Both the position numbers and the translations under genes were made by a program. A stretch of 64,000 nucleotides of DNA, taken from Nitrosospira multiformis (lineage in GTDB: Bacteria > Pseudomonadota > Gammaproteobacteria > Burkholderiales > Nitrosomonadaceae). This document shows positions 36,641 to 45,291 of the stretch, one piece after another. Location: the NCBI RefSeq assembly GCF_900111585.1, contig NZ_FOHI01000001.1, positions 434,001 through 498,000 on the forward strand, given 5' to 3'. Position 1 is the stretch's first letter. Each line of letters opens with the position of its first letter. The notes below the pieces were generated by a model, which saw only the letters and a program-made list of their open reading frames with translations, searched no databases and was not told the origin of the DNA.

Positions 36641-37125
36641 AGAAAGGGAGAATATAGGGGTAATCCCATCGCTGTTTACGAGGACGGGGAAATCGCATTC
36701 TTCTTTCTTGGCTAAAGCTGGATTGGACGCAGCAAGGGGAGCGATGAGGGGATAGGTGCAGGCGGTGCAGCAGCGGGAAACAAAAAACAATTTACTGTAG
36801 GGGCTACGTGAAAGTGGATGTGGATTGGAAAAATATCTTTCCAGACGGTCCGGTTGAATATCTCGTTGCCAGAAGGCCCAGTTAGCAGTATTGACGAGTA
36901 CGCTCGTGCCCATCATATGACCCGGTTTGGGTTTCTGGCAAAGGCAGCTCAGGACGCGATGCGATGAAGAGTTAGAGTAAGTTACCATGATTTAATGCAC
37001 ATCTCTCTAACCTGGCAGAGGAAGCAGCAGTCGCCGTCATCCGAATTACGGCGATTTAAACTGTTGCTCCTCTGCAATTCAAGGATAGGAAAAGAAGACC
37101 AGTAGTTCAAGGCTGGACAGAGTCA
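36641..37125. other. Accessory region without a supported gene
   Basis: Open frames exist, the longest on the minus strand up to 36988, but they lack SD sequences and protein-like composition. No RNA gene was recognised. Confidence 0.5.
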
Positions 37126-37153
37126 ATAAAAAGGCCCGGACGAACGCCGGGCC
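37126..37153 (-). terminator. Minus-strand terminator before the fourth att copy
   Basis: GGCCCGG (37133-37139) pairs with CCGGGCC (37147-37153), loop ACGAACG. On the minus strand the stem is followed by TTTTTATT. It closely resembles the element at 35516-35541. Confidence 0.7.
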
Positions 37154-37283
37154 AGGGGTGAGTTTACCGCAATCGCTTCCCCGTTTGGAGGAGAGAAACG
37201 AGTAGGTAGAATAACAATACAAGAAATTTTTTACCGTTAAATACTTAACGTATGGAAACAAAAAAATACCGGTTCAGCCAATC

Positions 37284-37330
37284 GGCTACGACCTAAGGAG
37301 TCGTGAGTTCCAATCCTGCCGGACGCACCA
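37284..37330 (+). repeat. tRNA-Arg 3' fragment, fourth att copy
   Basis: 47 bases aligned to tRNA-Arg 28353-28399 with several substitutions (GGCTACGACCTAAGGAGTCG, then TCCTGCCGGACGCACCA). The downstream flank includes a copy of the tRNA terminator and of the integrase end found at 28.4 kb. It cannot fold as a full tRNA. Confidence 0.85.
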
Positions 37331-37370
37331 ATTCAAGTAGTACAATCAATCGCCTATGTGCTATTGCGTT

Positions 37371-37520
37371 AGGCGATTTTCTTTTCAGGTTGCCAAGTGC
37401 GGGAGTTTTGCATGAATCGGTTCCGCACATCTGTAGCCGCATCTATCAGTTAGTCGGTTTCGGGGGTGGAGCAGCGCGTCGTAATATCCCTTTTCTCGTG
37501 CTCCAGCGACTCCGCAGCTG
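37371..37520 (-). pseudogene. Tyrosine integrase, third C-terminal remnant
   Basis: The DNA is homologous to 28441-28600 (GTGCGGGAGTTTTGC, GCATCTATCAGTT and the CGTAATATC region). The decoded end reads KRDITTRCSTPETD, against KNGDITSHYSAPEI in the first remnant, so the catalytic Tyr position is Cys. It is more decayed than the first copy. The rest of the gap up to 37877 carries chimeric frames without a recognisable function. Confidence 0.65.
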
Positions 37521-37877
37521 AGAGCCCTCCTGTCGGCAGAATCATAAGGATCGCTTGCATAGGATGCGGTATCCCATTTCCTGAAACCGGCGGACAGTCG
37601 ACGAATGGGACTGTTTTGCAAGCAAAAACAAAGCACTCGAATGGAAACAGCAACAGTTCGAGGTACGGGTTGCTCTTTATCCCACCATCCTTTCCTGAGA
37701 ATTGATCGCATACCTCCGTCAGCGCCTTGATCACTTTCGGCTCTGCAAGCCAAGACCCACGTCTTGTTTCCCCTGTACCAAAGTCCAGGATGTACTTAAG
37801 TCCAATAGCGATATGGCGTGCTTTAAGTAAGATGGCGTCCGATTCTACTGTTGTCTTTTCAATATCCAGGGGGGAGT

Positions 37878-38561
37878 ATGAATAAATTTCTTCACAACAC
37901 AATTGTATCGGGAATTTTTGCGGCGACTGTATCGGCTACTCAGGCAGCACCTATTTATATGACTGCCGATTTCTCCGGTGGGATTCTCGCCACGGGTGGG
38001 CTGGCTAACAGCCTGGGCTTGCAGGGAACCAATACATGCAGCGGCTGTGCCGCCGGCAGCGTCAGCGGCAATGTGTTATTCGATCAAAGTCTCATACCCG
38101 GAAGCGGTACTGGCACCGTGAACATCCCACTCGCAGCAGTTACCGGCGCATCAAGCAGTACTATCTTCAGTATAGAATTTGGGAGTTCCCCCCTGGAGTT
38201 TGAATTTGGAAACGCGAATATTTTAGGGGGTCCGTCCATACGATTCGAGAACGGCGTATTCAACGGGTTTTCCTTCGTAAAAGATTTTGTGGTCAGCGGA
38301 AAAACTTATGAACTCAACATGCAGGGTGCGAACTGGACCATGAGCTGGTTAAAAAGCAATTCCTCTTCAGATCTTGTTGCATCCGGGTATCTGAACGTAG
38401 GTAACCAGGGGTTGGCGAACCAGACGTATTTTGATCCTGTACCGGCTCAACTGCCCGGTGGTACAGTCCCGGAGCCTACTGTCCTCGCGCTTGTCATGAT
38501 CGGCATTTTGAGTATTTTTATGGTTCAGCGCGTGAACAGACGTACAGAGGGCTCGGTTTAG
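37878..38561 (+). CDS. PEP-CTERM protein, non-HAF
   Basis: A 227-residue exported protein. The signal peptide is MNKFLHNTIVSGIFAATVSA, cleaved near TQAAPIY. A beta-rich, Gly/Ser/Asn-rich body contains a CSGCAAG pair of cysteines. The C-terminus VPEPTVLALVMIGILSIF followed by RVNRR is a PEP-CTERM signal of a somewhat divergent type. A purine-rich GGGGGGAG abuts the ATG at 37878. The body is unrelated to the HAF proteins and not recognised. Confidence 0.82.
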   Translation: MNKFLHNTIVSGIFAATVSATQAAPIYMTADFSGGILATGGLANSLGLQGTNTCSGCAAGSVSGNVLFDQSLIPGSGTGTVNIPLAAVTGASSSTIFSIEFGSSPLEFEFGNANILGGPSIRFENGVFNGFSFVKDFVVSGKTYELNMQGANWTMSWLKSNSSSDLVASGYLNVGNQGLANQTYFDPVPAQLPGGTVPEPTVLALVMIGILSIFMVQRVNRRTEGSV

Positions 38562-38852
38562 TACCCATTATTATCACGCGGTTTTGTTGCAGCACATATG
38601 TAGAGTAGAAGCCTATACCGTACAAAGTTATGGGCGGATGGATATGCAACGGGTTCTCCCATCAACGATGGCCTGGACGTTGACAATCAAAAGTATAAGC
38701 GTAGTGTGCCGCTTTTTATTTTATGGGGAGTAACTCGAATAAATTACTCTCCGAATTGACCTGGATCAAAACAGTAAAGGGTAGAAGGGCACATTATTCT
38801 TTCCGTAACAATTACAAGAGCAAGTATTCCATTTCTTACGGAGAACGGATAA
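38562..38852. other. Intergenic region, no gene seen
   Basis: 291 bases without a supported gene. AT-rich sequence near 38710-38820 probably contains the promoter of the small lipoprotein gene. Confidence 0.45.
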
Positions 38853-39005
38853 ATGAAACTCACATTTCTGGCTACCGCATTGGTGTTGTTCAATGCCGCC
38901 GGCTGCAAACCTTCCACTCCGGAATCCCCGTCGACCTACGGGAAAGTCATTACTCCCGACCATCACGTCCCGAAAGAGCATCAGGACCCTCAAGAAAAAA
39001 CGTGA
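38853..39005 (+). CDS. Small lipoprotein (50 residues)
   Basis: MKLTFLATALVLFNAAGCKP is a lipoprotein signal peptide with the lipobox AAGC (acylated Cys18). The mature part is a short hydrophilic tail rich in Pro, His and Lys. GGAG lies nine bases upstream of the ATG. A strong bidirectional terminator follows 55 bases downstream, which supports a transcribed gene. Function unknown. Confidence 0.7.
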   Translation: MKLTFLATALVLFNAAGCKPSTPESPSTYGKVITPDHHVPKEHQDPQEKT

Positions 39006-39060
39006 GAAAATTTTGGTGAGGGACTTTGAAGGGACTGGAGCATGCGTACTTTCCATGCAT

Positions 39061-39096
39061 AAAAAAGGGTTGGGCAGTTTTGCCCAACCCTTTTTT
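39061..39096. terminator. Strong bidirectional intrinsic terminator
   Basis: A perfect 10-bp stem GGGTTGGGCA / TGCCCAACCC with loop GTTT is flanked by six A and six T. It ends the lipoprotein transcript and, on the other strand, the hypothetical gene at 39.1 kb. Confidence 0.92.
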
Positions 39097-39136
39097 GTAT
39101 CGGGGAGATTCTTCGAATGAATGAGGTGCCTCGATA

Positions 39137-39520
39137 TCAGGCTGACTCTCTTTTAACCAGGGAAAGGTTTGTATCGGCGGTCAAGCCGCCGAGAAAACGC
39201 TGAAATTGACCGTCTGCTTTCAATACGGCACGGACGTCGATTATGAGACGTAACTGGCCACTTTTCAGCCTCAGGAGCTTCAAATAGTTAGGGAAGTCGG
39301 GATGAGCAGGCACGGCCACACCATGACCCGGGTCCGCGGGATAACCGAGCCAATCGGGTACCAGGCCGGACTGACGCAGAGCTTCCTCCGATTCTTCGAA
39401 TATGTAGGTAGTAATACCGATTGCAGCGCTCGTCCAGCAGCTGATCGGTACGGGTGACTGCGTTGTCTGAGGATTGGACTTCGCGCCTTTTAGCGGTTCG
39501 CGCCTGGGTTTTGCGTTCAT
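39137..39520 (-). CDS. Hypothetical protein
   Basis: 127 residues, not recognised. The second half (PDWLGYPADPGHGVAVPAHP, LKLLRLKSGQLRLIIDVRAV) looks like a genuine folded domain. GAGGAG lies four bases before the ATG at 39520. Another open frame overlaps its first half (39288-39626), with a protein-like stretch DQLLDERCNRYYYLHIRR, so the gene may be frameshifted. It ends just before the bidirectional terminator. Confidence 0.55.
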   Translation of the reverse strand: MNAKPRREPLKGAKSNPQTTQSPVPISCWTSAAIGITTYIFEESEEALRQSGLVPDWLGYPADPGHGVAVPAHPDFPNYLKLLRLKSGQLRLIIDVRAVLKADGQFQRFLGGLTADTNLSLVKRESA

Positions 39521-39726
39521 AAGACTCCTCTGTGAGAGCGTTCCTGTCAGCGTTCAAAACTTGCTCTCTCTGCCAACGGGTAGAACAGCCCGGGATCGGT
39601 CCCTTACAGAGCAGCCTGACATCCAAGATGTAAAGGGTGAATTATCCGAGAGAGATGCGTGCGTATTCTACTGGTTTTCAACCCCGTTGCCCATTGGACT
39701 CTAGTACACCCTATCCTTTGTACATC

Positions 39727-41580
39727 CTATCCTTTGATTGAAACCGGAATAGCGGGAGAAGCTCTTCGGACAGGCGAGAGCGCATTGACAACGGACAATG
39801 GCAACGGCAGCAGTTGCCCGCACGCGGTTGCGGCGACCAATTCGGCCGAAAGTCCCGCGGTAATCAGTCCACGCGTTCCATGGCCGAGGCTGGTATACAG
39901 TCCGGGCAAAAGTTCGCCGACGAGCGGCATGGCGCCTGGAACAGACCCCCTGATAGATGTGCGCCCATCCAATTGCTCAAGCTGCCTGGTATCTTGACTT
40001 ACATCGTCACTCAGCCTGCGGAGCACGGGAGAAATTTCTCGCAGTCTGGATAAGTTTTCCGCATGCTCCGATATATTCAAGTTAATCGATGTATCGTTAA
40101 AACGATGGGTTGCTCCCACCACATGTCGTCCTGCAACAGCAGGAGCGAGATAGCCGCTTCCGCATACGATGGTGCGGAGATTCTGGCTTGCGGTTGTTGC
40201 AGGGATCAAGGTAAGCTGCCCGCGTACCGGGGTTAGCGGCAGGTTTGCCAACGCTGGAAGCGATTTCACCTGATACCCGGTGCAAACTACAACTATATCA
40301 GCCTCCAGGGACCACGCTTGCTTCCTCTGATCTTCCGCTTGCACCCGCCAGCCATGGCTCATTGGGGTAAGTGATTTTACCGTGCGACCGGTATACAGGG
40401 TGATAGCCTGACTGCCAAGCAATGCTGCACAAAGTTGAGGCGGAGCAAGCCAACCGCTACCGGGGAACCAAAGGCCACCATATGAAAGCTCAATTCCCGC
40501 AAGGGCCGATGCTTCAACCGCATCTACCGGTCGGAACACATGCGAGGGCCAGTCGAGGGTCGCAAGCTTCTCGATTCGTCTTGCTTCTTCGGCGGAGAAT
40601 GACAACTGCAGTTCTCCGCATTCACTTCGCATGACGCCATCAACGGGTAGTTTTTCGTCAAGCAAGGCGAGCGCATGTCCGTAGGATGCCAGCACAAAGC
40701 GGTGCAGGGCATTCATTCCTGCACTCAGGCGGGCATGCAGTATACCAATCGGGTTGCCTGACGCGCCCGCCCCAAGGGTCTGTGATTCCAGAAGTTCAAC
40801 TACAAGTCCACGGCTGGCCAGCGCCGAAGCAGCGGCACATCCCCCTATTCCCCCTCCGATAACGATCGCGGTGGAGGGAGCAGGTCGAATGGGAGGTGGG
40901 CCAGGAAGGCCACCTTGCAGCATTTCACGCTTACGGCCAAAGCCGGATATTTTTTTGACCTGAAACCCTGCTTGTTCCAAACCGCGACGAACAACGCCGG
41001 CACTGGTATAGGTCGCAAAGGTTGCGCCTGCTCGCGACGCGCGCGCAATCCAGTGGAAAATCTGCTGTGTCCACATTTCTGGATTTCGCGCGGGTGAAAA
41101 GCCGTCAAGAAACCATGCATCGATACCTTGCGTTTCAGGCAGCGCCTCGGCCACGTCCTCTATTGCCAGCGTGAGACGTACTCTTCCCCCGGCAAAACTC
41201 CACCGATTCCATCCGGGTACACGCCGCGGCCAGCGCAGCATAAGTTCATCGGCGTATGGACACAGTTCGGGCCAAAGCGCCAGCGCTGCGCTCAGTTCTT
41301 TTTCATCGAGCGGATATTTTTCAACACTGAAGAAATCAAGACTGGTCCGAAGGGATGCAATCTGGTCGAATAGCCGCCAAGTGCATAAAAAGCTCAATCC
41401 TGTGCCGAATCCCGTTTCTCCAATGGAAAACGCGCTATCAGGCTGCAACGAGCCAAAACGGTCGGCCAGCCGGTTGCCCTGCAGGAAGACGTACTGTTTT
41501 TCTTCCAGTCCCGAGTCTCTTGAGAAATAGACGTCACCGAAGCGAGCGGAATACAGGTGTCCGTTTTGCCAGTCAAGCAT
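39727..41580 (-). CDS. mnmC: Bifunctional tRNA mnm5s2U34 biosynthesis protein MnmC
   Basis: A 617-residue fusion that completes the wobble uridine modification. The N-terminal methyltransferase (residues 1-230: GETGFGTGLSFLCTWRLF, DAWFLDGFSPARNPEMW) uses SAM. The C-terminal FAD-dependent oxidase starts at about residue 238 (AIVIGGGIGGCAAASALASR) and ends with GHGTRGLITAGLSAELVA, removing the carboxymethyl group. The length is close to E. coli MnmC. It is 60 bases from terC on the same strand. Confidence 0.95.
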   Translation of the reverse strand: MLDWQNGHLYSARFGDVYFSRDSGLEEKQYVFLQGNRLADRFGSLQPDSAFSIGETGFGTGLSFLCTWRLFDQIASLRTSLDFFSVEKYPLDEKELSAALALWPELCPYADELMLRWPRRVPGWNRWSFAGGRVRLTLAIEDVAEALPETQGIDAWFLDGFSPARNPEMWTQQIFHWIARASRAGATFATYTSAGVVRRGLEQAGFQVKKISGFGRKREMLQGGLPGPPPIRPAPSTAIVIGGGIGGCAAASALASRGLVVELLESQTLGAGASGNPIGILHARLSAGMNALHRFVLASYGHALALLDEKLPVDGVMRSECGELQLSFSAEEARRIEKLATLDWPSHVFRPVDAVEASALAGIELSYGGLWFPGSGWLAPPQLCAALLGSQAITLYTGRTVKSLTPMSHGWRVQAEDQRKQAWSLEADIVVVCTGYQVKSLPALANLPLTPVRGQLTLIPATTASQNLRTIVCGSGYLAPAVAGRHVVGATHRFNDTSINLNISEHAENLSRLREISPVLRRLSDDVSQDTRQLEQLDGRTSIRGSVPGAMPLVGELLPGLYTSLGHGTRGLITAGLSAELVAATACGQLLPLPLSVVNALSPVRRASPAIPVSIKG

Positions 41581-41640
41581 GCGAGCGAAAATTCAGCCGG
41601 TATGCTGGCGAAAAGCCAGATCCCTCGTCAAGATCCCTCG

Positions 41641-42390
41641 TCAATCGACGTTGTCTATGTGCCGGTGCAATCTGACTGGTTCCACTGTTTTCTTGCGTAA
41701 TCGAAGGTTGAGAAATTCCACAGTGACCGAGAATGCCATGGCGAAGTAGATGTAGCCTTTCGGAACATGGACGTCGAAGCCTTCGACGATGAGGGTAACG
41801 CCCACCAGTATCAGGAAGGAAAGGGCGAGGATTTTGATTGTCGGATGTTTCTCTACAAAATCTCCTATTGGTTTAGCCGCCAGTAGCATGACCAGAACTG
41901 CGAGAATGATGGCAATAGCCATCAGTGTAATGTGATCGACCAAGCCGACAGCCGTTATGACGGAATCCAGCGAGAACACGATATCGAGGATGGTAATCTG
42001 TAGCAGGACCATGCCTATGCTCGTGGCGGAGATGTTCCTGCTGCTGTTGTCCGTACCTTCCAGACTGTTGTGTATTTCATGGGTTGCCTTGAACAGGAGA
42101 AAGAGTCCTCCCCCGATCAATACGATGTCGCGCCCTGAAATGGAACTGCCAAAAATTGCAAACCAGGGTTTGGTCAAGCTCATTACCCAGGAGATCGAGA
42201 ATAATAGAGCAAGCCGGCTCAGCATCGCGAGGCCAAGGCCCATCCTTCTGGCAAAATTTCGCTGGGCTTCGGGAAGGCGTCCTACCAGGATTGAGATGAA
42301 GATAATATTGTCGATACCTAAAACAATTTCCAACGTAGTCAGCGTCAGCAGTGCAACCCATGCTTCCGGGCTTGTCAGCCACTCAAACAT
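41641..42390 (-). CDS. TerC-family integral membrane protein
   Basis: 249 residues with about seven hydrophobic segments. The family signature is EIVLGIDNIIFISI in the first helix and DIVFSLDSVITAVGL in the middle, with acidic Asp residues inside the membrane. Such proteins are linked to metal (manganese or calcium) export or tellurite resistance. No ter genes are adjacent, so a metal role is more likely than tellurite resistance (inference). GAGGAG precedes the ATG. Confidence 0.9.
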   Translation of the reverse strand: MFEWLTSPEAWVALLTLTTLEIVLGIDNIIFISILVGRLPEAQRNFARRMGLGLAMLSRLALLFSISWVMSLTKPWFAIFGSSISGRDIVLIGGGLFLLFKATHEIHNSLEGTDNSSRNISATSIGMVLLQITILDIVFSLDSVITAVGLVDHITLMAIAIILAVLVMLLAAKPIGDFVEKHPTIKILALSFLILVGVTLIVEGFDVHVPKGYIYFAMAFSVTVEFLNLRLRKKTVEPVRLHRHIDNVD

Positions 42391-42561
42391 CCCTACTCCT
42401 CATTCTCAATTCCCCGGTGCAGACTTTTTATTTGAACGTACTATCCGTGATTTTGCTATTTATATTTAGCAAGTATTGATACTGATACAGCGAATGGCCG
42501 GATGCCCGGGTGCCGTAGGTGCCGGAAATCGTACAATCGGATCAGAAACCTGAGCAGTTCT

Positions 42562-43539
42562 TCATGTTATCACGCCAAGGCTGACCGCAAACCAGGAATC
42601 AGGATCTGTCCAAGTATGTTCGACCTGGAAGCCTCCGGATCGGAGCAGGTTTTCGAGATGCTCAACGGTGTATTTGTAACTGTTTTCCGTATGAATCCGT
42701 TCACCCCGGTCAAAGTGGAACGTCATATCAAGCGTATCTATCCTGACCTCTTGTCGGTAAGCGCTTTCGAGATGCAGTTCAATGCGCGATTCTGCCTCAT
42801 TCCAGAATGAGATATGGCAAAACGATTCTGGATCGAAGTGCCCGCTCAGTTCCCGGTTGATCCTGACAAGAAGATTTTTATTGAACAAAGCAGTCACGCC
42901 CGCGTCGTCGTTATACGCAGCATGCATGACGTTGATATCTTTCACGAGATCTGCCCCGAGCAGCAGTTTATCTCCGGTTGACAGGTTCCGTGCAATGTTC
43001 TGCAGCAAGGTGATCGCGGCGTCGTTTTCCAGATTGCCGATACTGGAACCGATATAAAGAACGAGGCGCGGCGGAGTCTGATGTTCAAGAAATGTCAGGT
43101 TGTCGAAATCGCCCACCTGAGGGTGAACTTTCACCCTGCTCAATTCACTTTCCACTTCATCCTTGGCCAACTGCAAGGCAGCATCGGAGACATCGAGCGG
43201 AAAATAGTTCACGCCGAATTGCCGCTGCACAAGAGAACGCAGCAGAATGCGGGTCTTGGTTGCGGTTCCGGCACCGAGTTCGCTGACCGAGACATTGCGG
43301 CGCAGATGGTTGCATATCTCCTCCGCATGGACCGTCAGTATGCCCGCTTCCGTCCGAGTGGGATAATATTCCGGCAGACAGGTGATCTGTTCAAACAAGG
43401 CGGAGCCGGCAGCATCATAAAGCAATTTCGGCGGTAGGCTTTTTGGAGTACGAGACAAGCCTTCCAGCACATCTTCGGCGATCGAAGGAAGCGGAACAGA
43501 GGCGGGTTTCCGGTTGATGTGTTTCGATCCAATCATCAT
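42562..43539 (-). CDS. egtD: L-histidine N-alpha-methyltransferase
   Basis: A 325-residue SAM-dependent enzyme that trimethylates histidine to hercynine, the first step in ergothioneine synthesis. KLLYDAAGSALFEQITCLPEYYPTR-type N-terminus (seen as DAAGSALFEQITCLPEYY), SELGAGTATKTRILL and VLYIGSSIGN form the SAM and histidine sites. Its start overlaps the egtB stop by four bases, so the two are translationally coupled. Confidence 0.95.
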   Translation of the reverse strand: MMIGSKHINRKPASVPLPSIAEDVLEGLSRTPKSLPPKLLYDAAGSALFEQITCLPEYYPTRTEAGILTVHAEEICNHLRRNVSVSELGAGTATKTRILLRSLVQRQFGVNYFPLDVSDAALQLAKDEVESELSRVKVHPQVGDFDNLTFLEHQTPPRLVLYIGSSIGNLENDAAITLLQNIARNLSTGDKLLLGADLVKDINVMHAAYNDDAGVTALFNKNLLVRINRELSGHFDPESFCHISFWNEAESRIELHLESAYRQEVRIDTLDMTFHFDRGERIHTENSYKYTVEHLENLLRSGGFQVEHTWTDPDSWFAVSLGVIT

Positions 43540-44846
43540 GCAACCCCGTCATGAGCCAAACGTATCCCGGAGAATTGCCAACGCTTCTGTGGCAGAAAGA
43601 AATTGCGGTATGACTCTCGTATATGAGACCGCGGTGTAACGCAGGAGCCGCCGCGCAGGACCATCTGGTTACACATGAATTTCCCGTTATATTCCCCTTC
43701 CGCCCCTGTCGGCGGACGGTAACCAGGATAGGCGGAATAAGGGCTTGAGGTCCATTCCCACACATCGCCCAGCATCTGTTGCATTCTCGGTTGTTGCGAT
43801 TTGGAATGAACAGCTGGCGCGGGATGATAAATTTCGTTTTCAAGCAGGTTTGCAGAAATGGTCGAGCATCTGCTGGATCTCGCAGCAACTTCCCATTCAG
43901 ATTCCGTTGGCAGTCGGGCCCCCGCCCAACGCGCAAACGCATCCGCTTCGTAAAAGCTTACGTGGCATACCGGTTCGCTCGGATCGAGCGGCATGGTGCC
44001 GCGGCAGGTATATTGGCGCCAGCCATCGTCCATCTGTTCCCAGTAGAGCGGCGCTGTCCATTGATTCTCGCATACATGGTCCCAGGCATCCGACAGCCAT
44101 AATTCCGGCCGCGTATAACCGTCATCGGCCATGAATTCCAGGTACTCCTCGTTCGTTACAAGGCGGGAGGCAATGCGGAAGGGACTGAGATAAGTGGGAT
44201 GCCGCGGTAATTCGTTGTCAAATGCAAAATGGGACGTATCGTCCCCTATCTGGTAGATGCCTTCGTCAAAACAATACCATTTCAACGGTGGAGCAGCCGT
44301 TGCGGATGCTGCAACAACGCGTATTCGTTCCGGCTGGTAACTGGGCCGCAGGGGATTGGTCCAGAACGCATGTTTGATATCCGTAACGATCAATTCCTGA
44401 TGTTGCTGCTCATGATTCAACCCCAGTTCGACCAATCGTAAAATTTCGGCTGAAGCTTCACGCACGAGCAACTCCTCCATGGCATCGTCTACGTAGACAC
44501 GATAAAGACGAACCTGATCGAGAGTGGGACGGGAAAACGTACCCCGAATAGAGCGATGCGGATGCTTTCCCAGCCGTTTGTAGTACGAGTTGAAGAGGAA
44601 GCTGAATCGCTCATCGAAACGGGCATAACCGTGAAAATGCTGCGCGAGGATGAATTCCTCGAAGAACCATGTGGTATGGGCGAGATGCCATTTGGACGGG
44701 CTCGCGTCGGCCATGGACTGGACCATCTGATCATCCGGCCCAAGCGTCTCAACGAGTTTCAACGTCTGCCTGCGAATTTCACGATATCGTTGAAGCCATG
44801 TCGGCAATGGCGATAATTCGACAGGCCGGTTGAGTGTTTTTGGCAT
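43536..44846 (-). CDS. egtB: Hercynine oxygenase / sulfoxide synthase EgtB
   Basis: 436 residues. An N-terminal DinB-like domain holds the iron-binding His residues: His54/His57 in WHLAHTTWFFEEF and the HX3HXE motif at His145, His149 and Glu151 (NHEQQHQE). A C-terminal formylglycine-enzyme-like domain binds hercynine (FHLAHTTW and RVVRGGS-type segments; here MVLRGGSCVTP). It couples hercynine with a thiol and oxygen. No egtA, egtC or egtE lies nearby, so the later steps are encoded elsewhere or a two-gene route is used. Confidence 0.94.
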   Translation of the reverse strand: MPKTLNRPVELSPLPTWLQRYREIRRQTLKLVETLGPDDQMVQSMADASPSKWHLAHTTWFFEEFILAQHFHGYARFDERFSFLFNSYYKRLGKHPHRSIRGTFSRPTLDQVRLYRVYVDDAMEELLVREASAEILRLVELGLNHEQQHQELIVTDIKHAFWTNPLRPSYQPERIRVVAASATAAPPLKWYCFDEGIYQIGDDTSHFAFDNELPRHPTYLSPFRIASRLVTNEEYLEFMADDGYTRPELWLSDAWDHVCENQWTAPLYWEQMDDGWRQYTCRGTMPLDPSEPVCHVSFYEADAFARWAGARLPTESEWEVAARSSRCSTISANLLENEIYHPAPAVHSKSQQPRMQQMLGDVWEWTSSPYSAYPGYRPPTGAEGEYNGKFMCNQMVLRGGSCVTPRSHIRESYRNFFLPQKRWQFSGIRLAHDGVA

Positions 44847-45291
44847 GATTATTTATCCGTGTGACATTTATCTATCGTGACGAGACTCATTTCGGTTGGA
44901 AGGGATATCTTTCCTTTCGTGTAAGCAGGCAAATCCCTGCCTTCCTTCATTTCTTATCCCTTGTCGACGACGAGTTCTTGTTGCAATTTTCCTCAAAGAG
45001 AAAGGATGTACTCTGTACGCTTTCAGACATATAAGTTCTGATGATCGTGAATTGGGTGCGATATACCGGAAAAGTCAATTTTTGTTCGATACCGCACTGA
45101 CCCTCTTTCCCGGTTGAAGCATTCTGTATGTGTCTAAGGCGCTTCGAGGAAGAGAAGGACCGGCACATTGGCAGGAAGCAGCAGAAGCCGGATCGAAGCG
45201 GTGAGGGTGAAATGCAGAGAAGTTCTTAACAGGAAGTCCAAGCAGTAACCTTTAAGAATTTACTAATTTCATACTTTCATAGGAGATAATC
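44847..45291. other. Intergenic region between egtB and a PRC-barrel gene
   Basis: 445 bases holding the divergent promoters of egtB and the PRC-barrel gene. No gene, repeat or RNA was recognised; a near-consensus promoter could not be picked with confidence. Confidence 0.45.

Noticed and set aside
36626-36988. 120-codon minus-strand frame in the island
   Set aside because: No SD sequence, no recognisable domain, and unusual composition (many Ser/Pro/Cys); likely chance.
33363-37330. Three tRNA-Arg-like sequences at 33.4, 35.4 and 37.3 kb as additional tRNA genes
   Set aside because: Only the 3' half is present. The D-arm, 5' acceptor strand and anticodon 5' stem are missing or mutated, so they are att-type fragments.
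37450-37902. 150-codon minus-strand frame running into an integrase end
   Set aside because: It joins the start region of the PEP-CTERM gene on the other strand to an integrase remnant; a chimeric frame in decayed DNA, although its middle looks partly protein-like.
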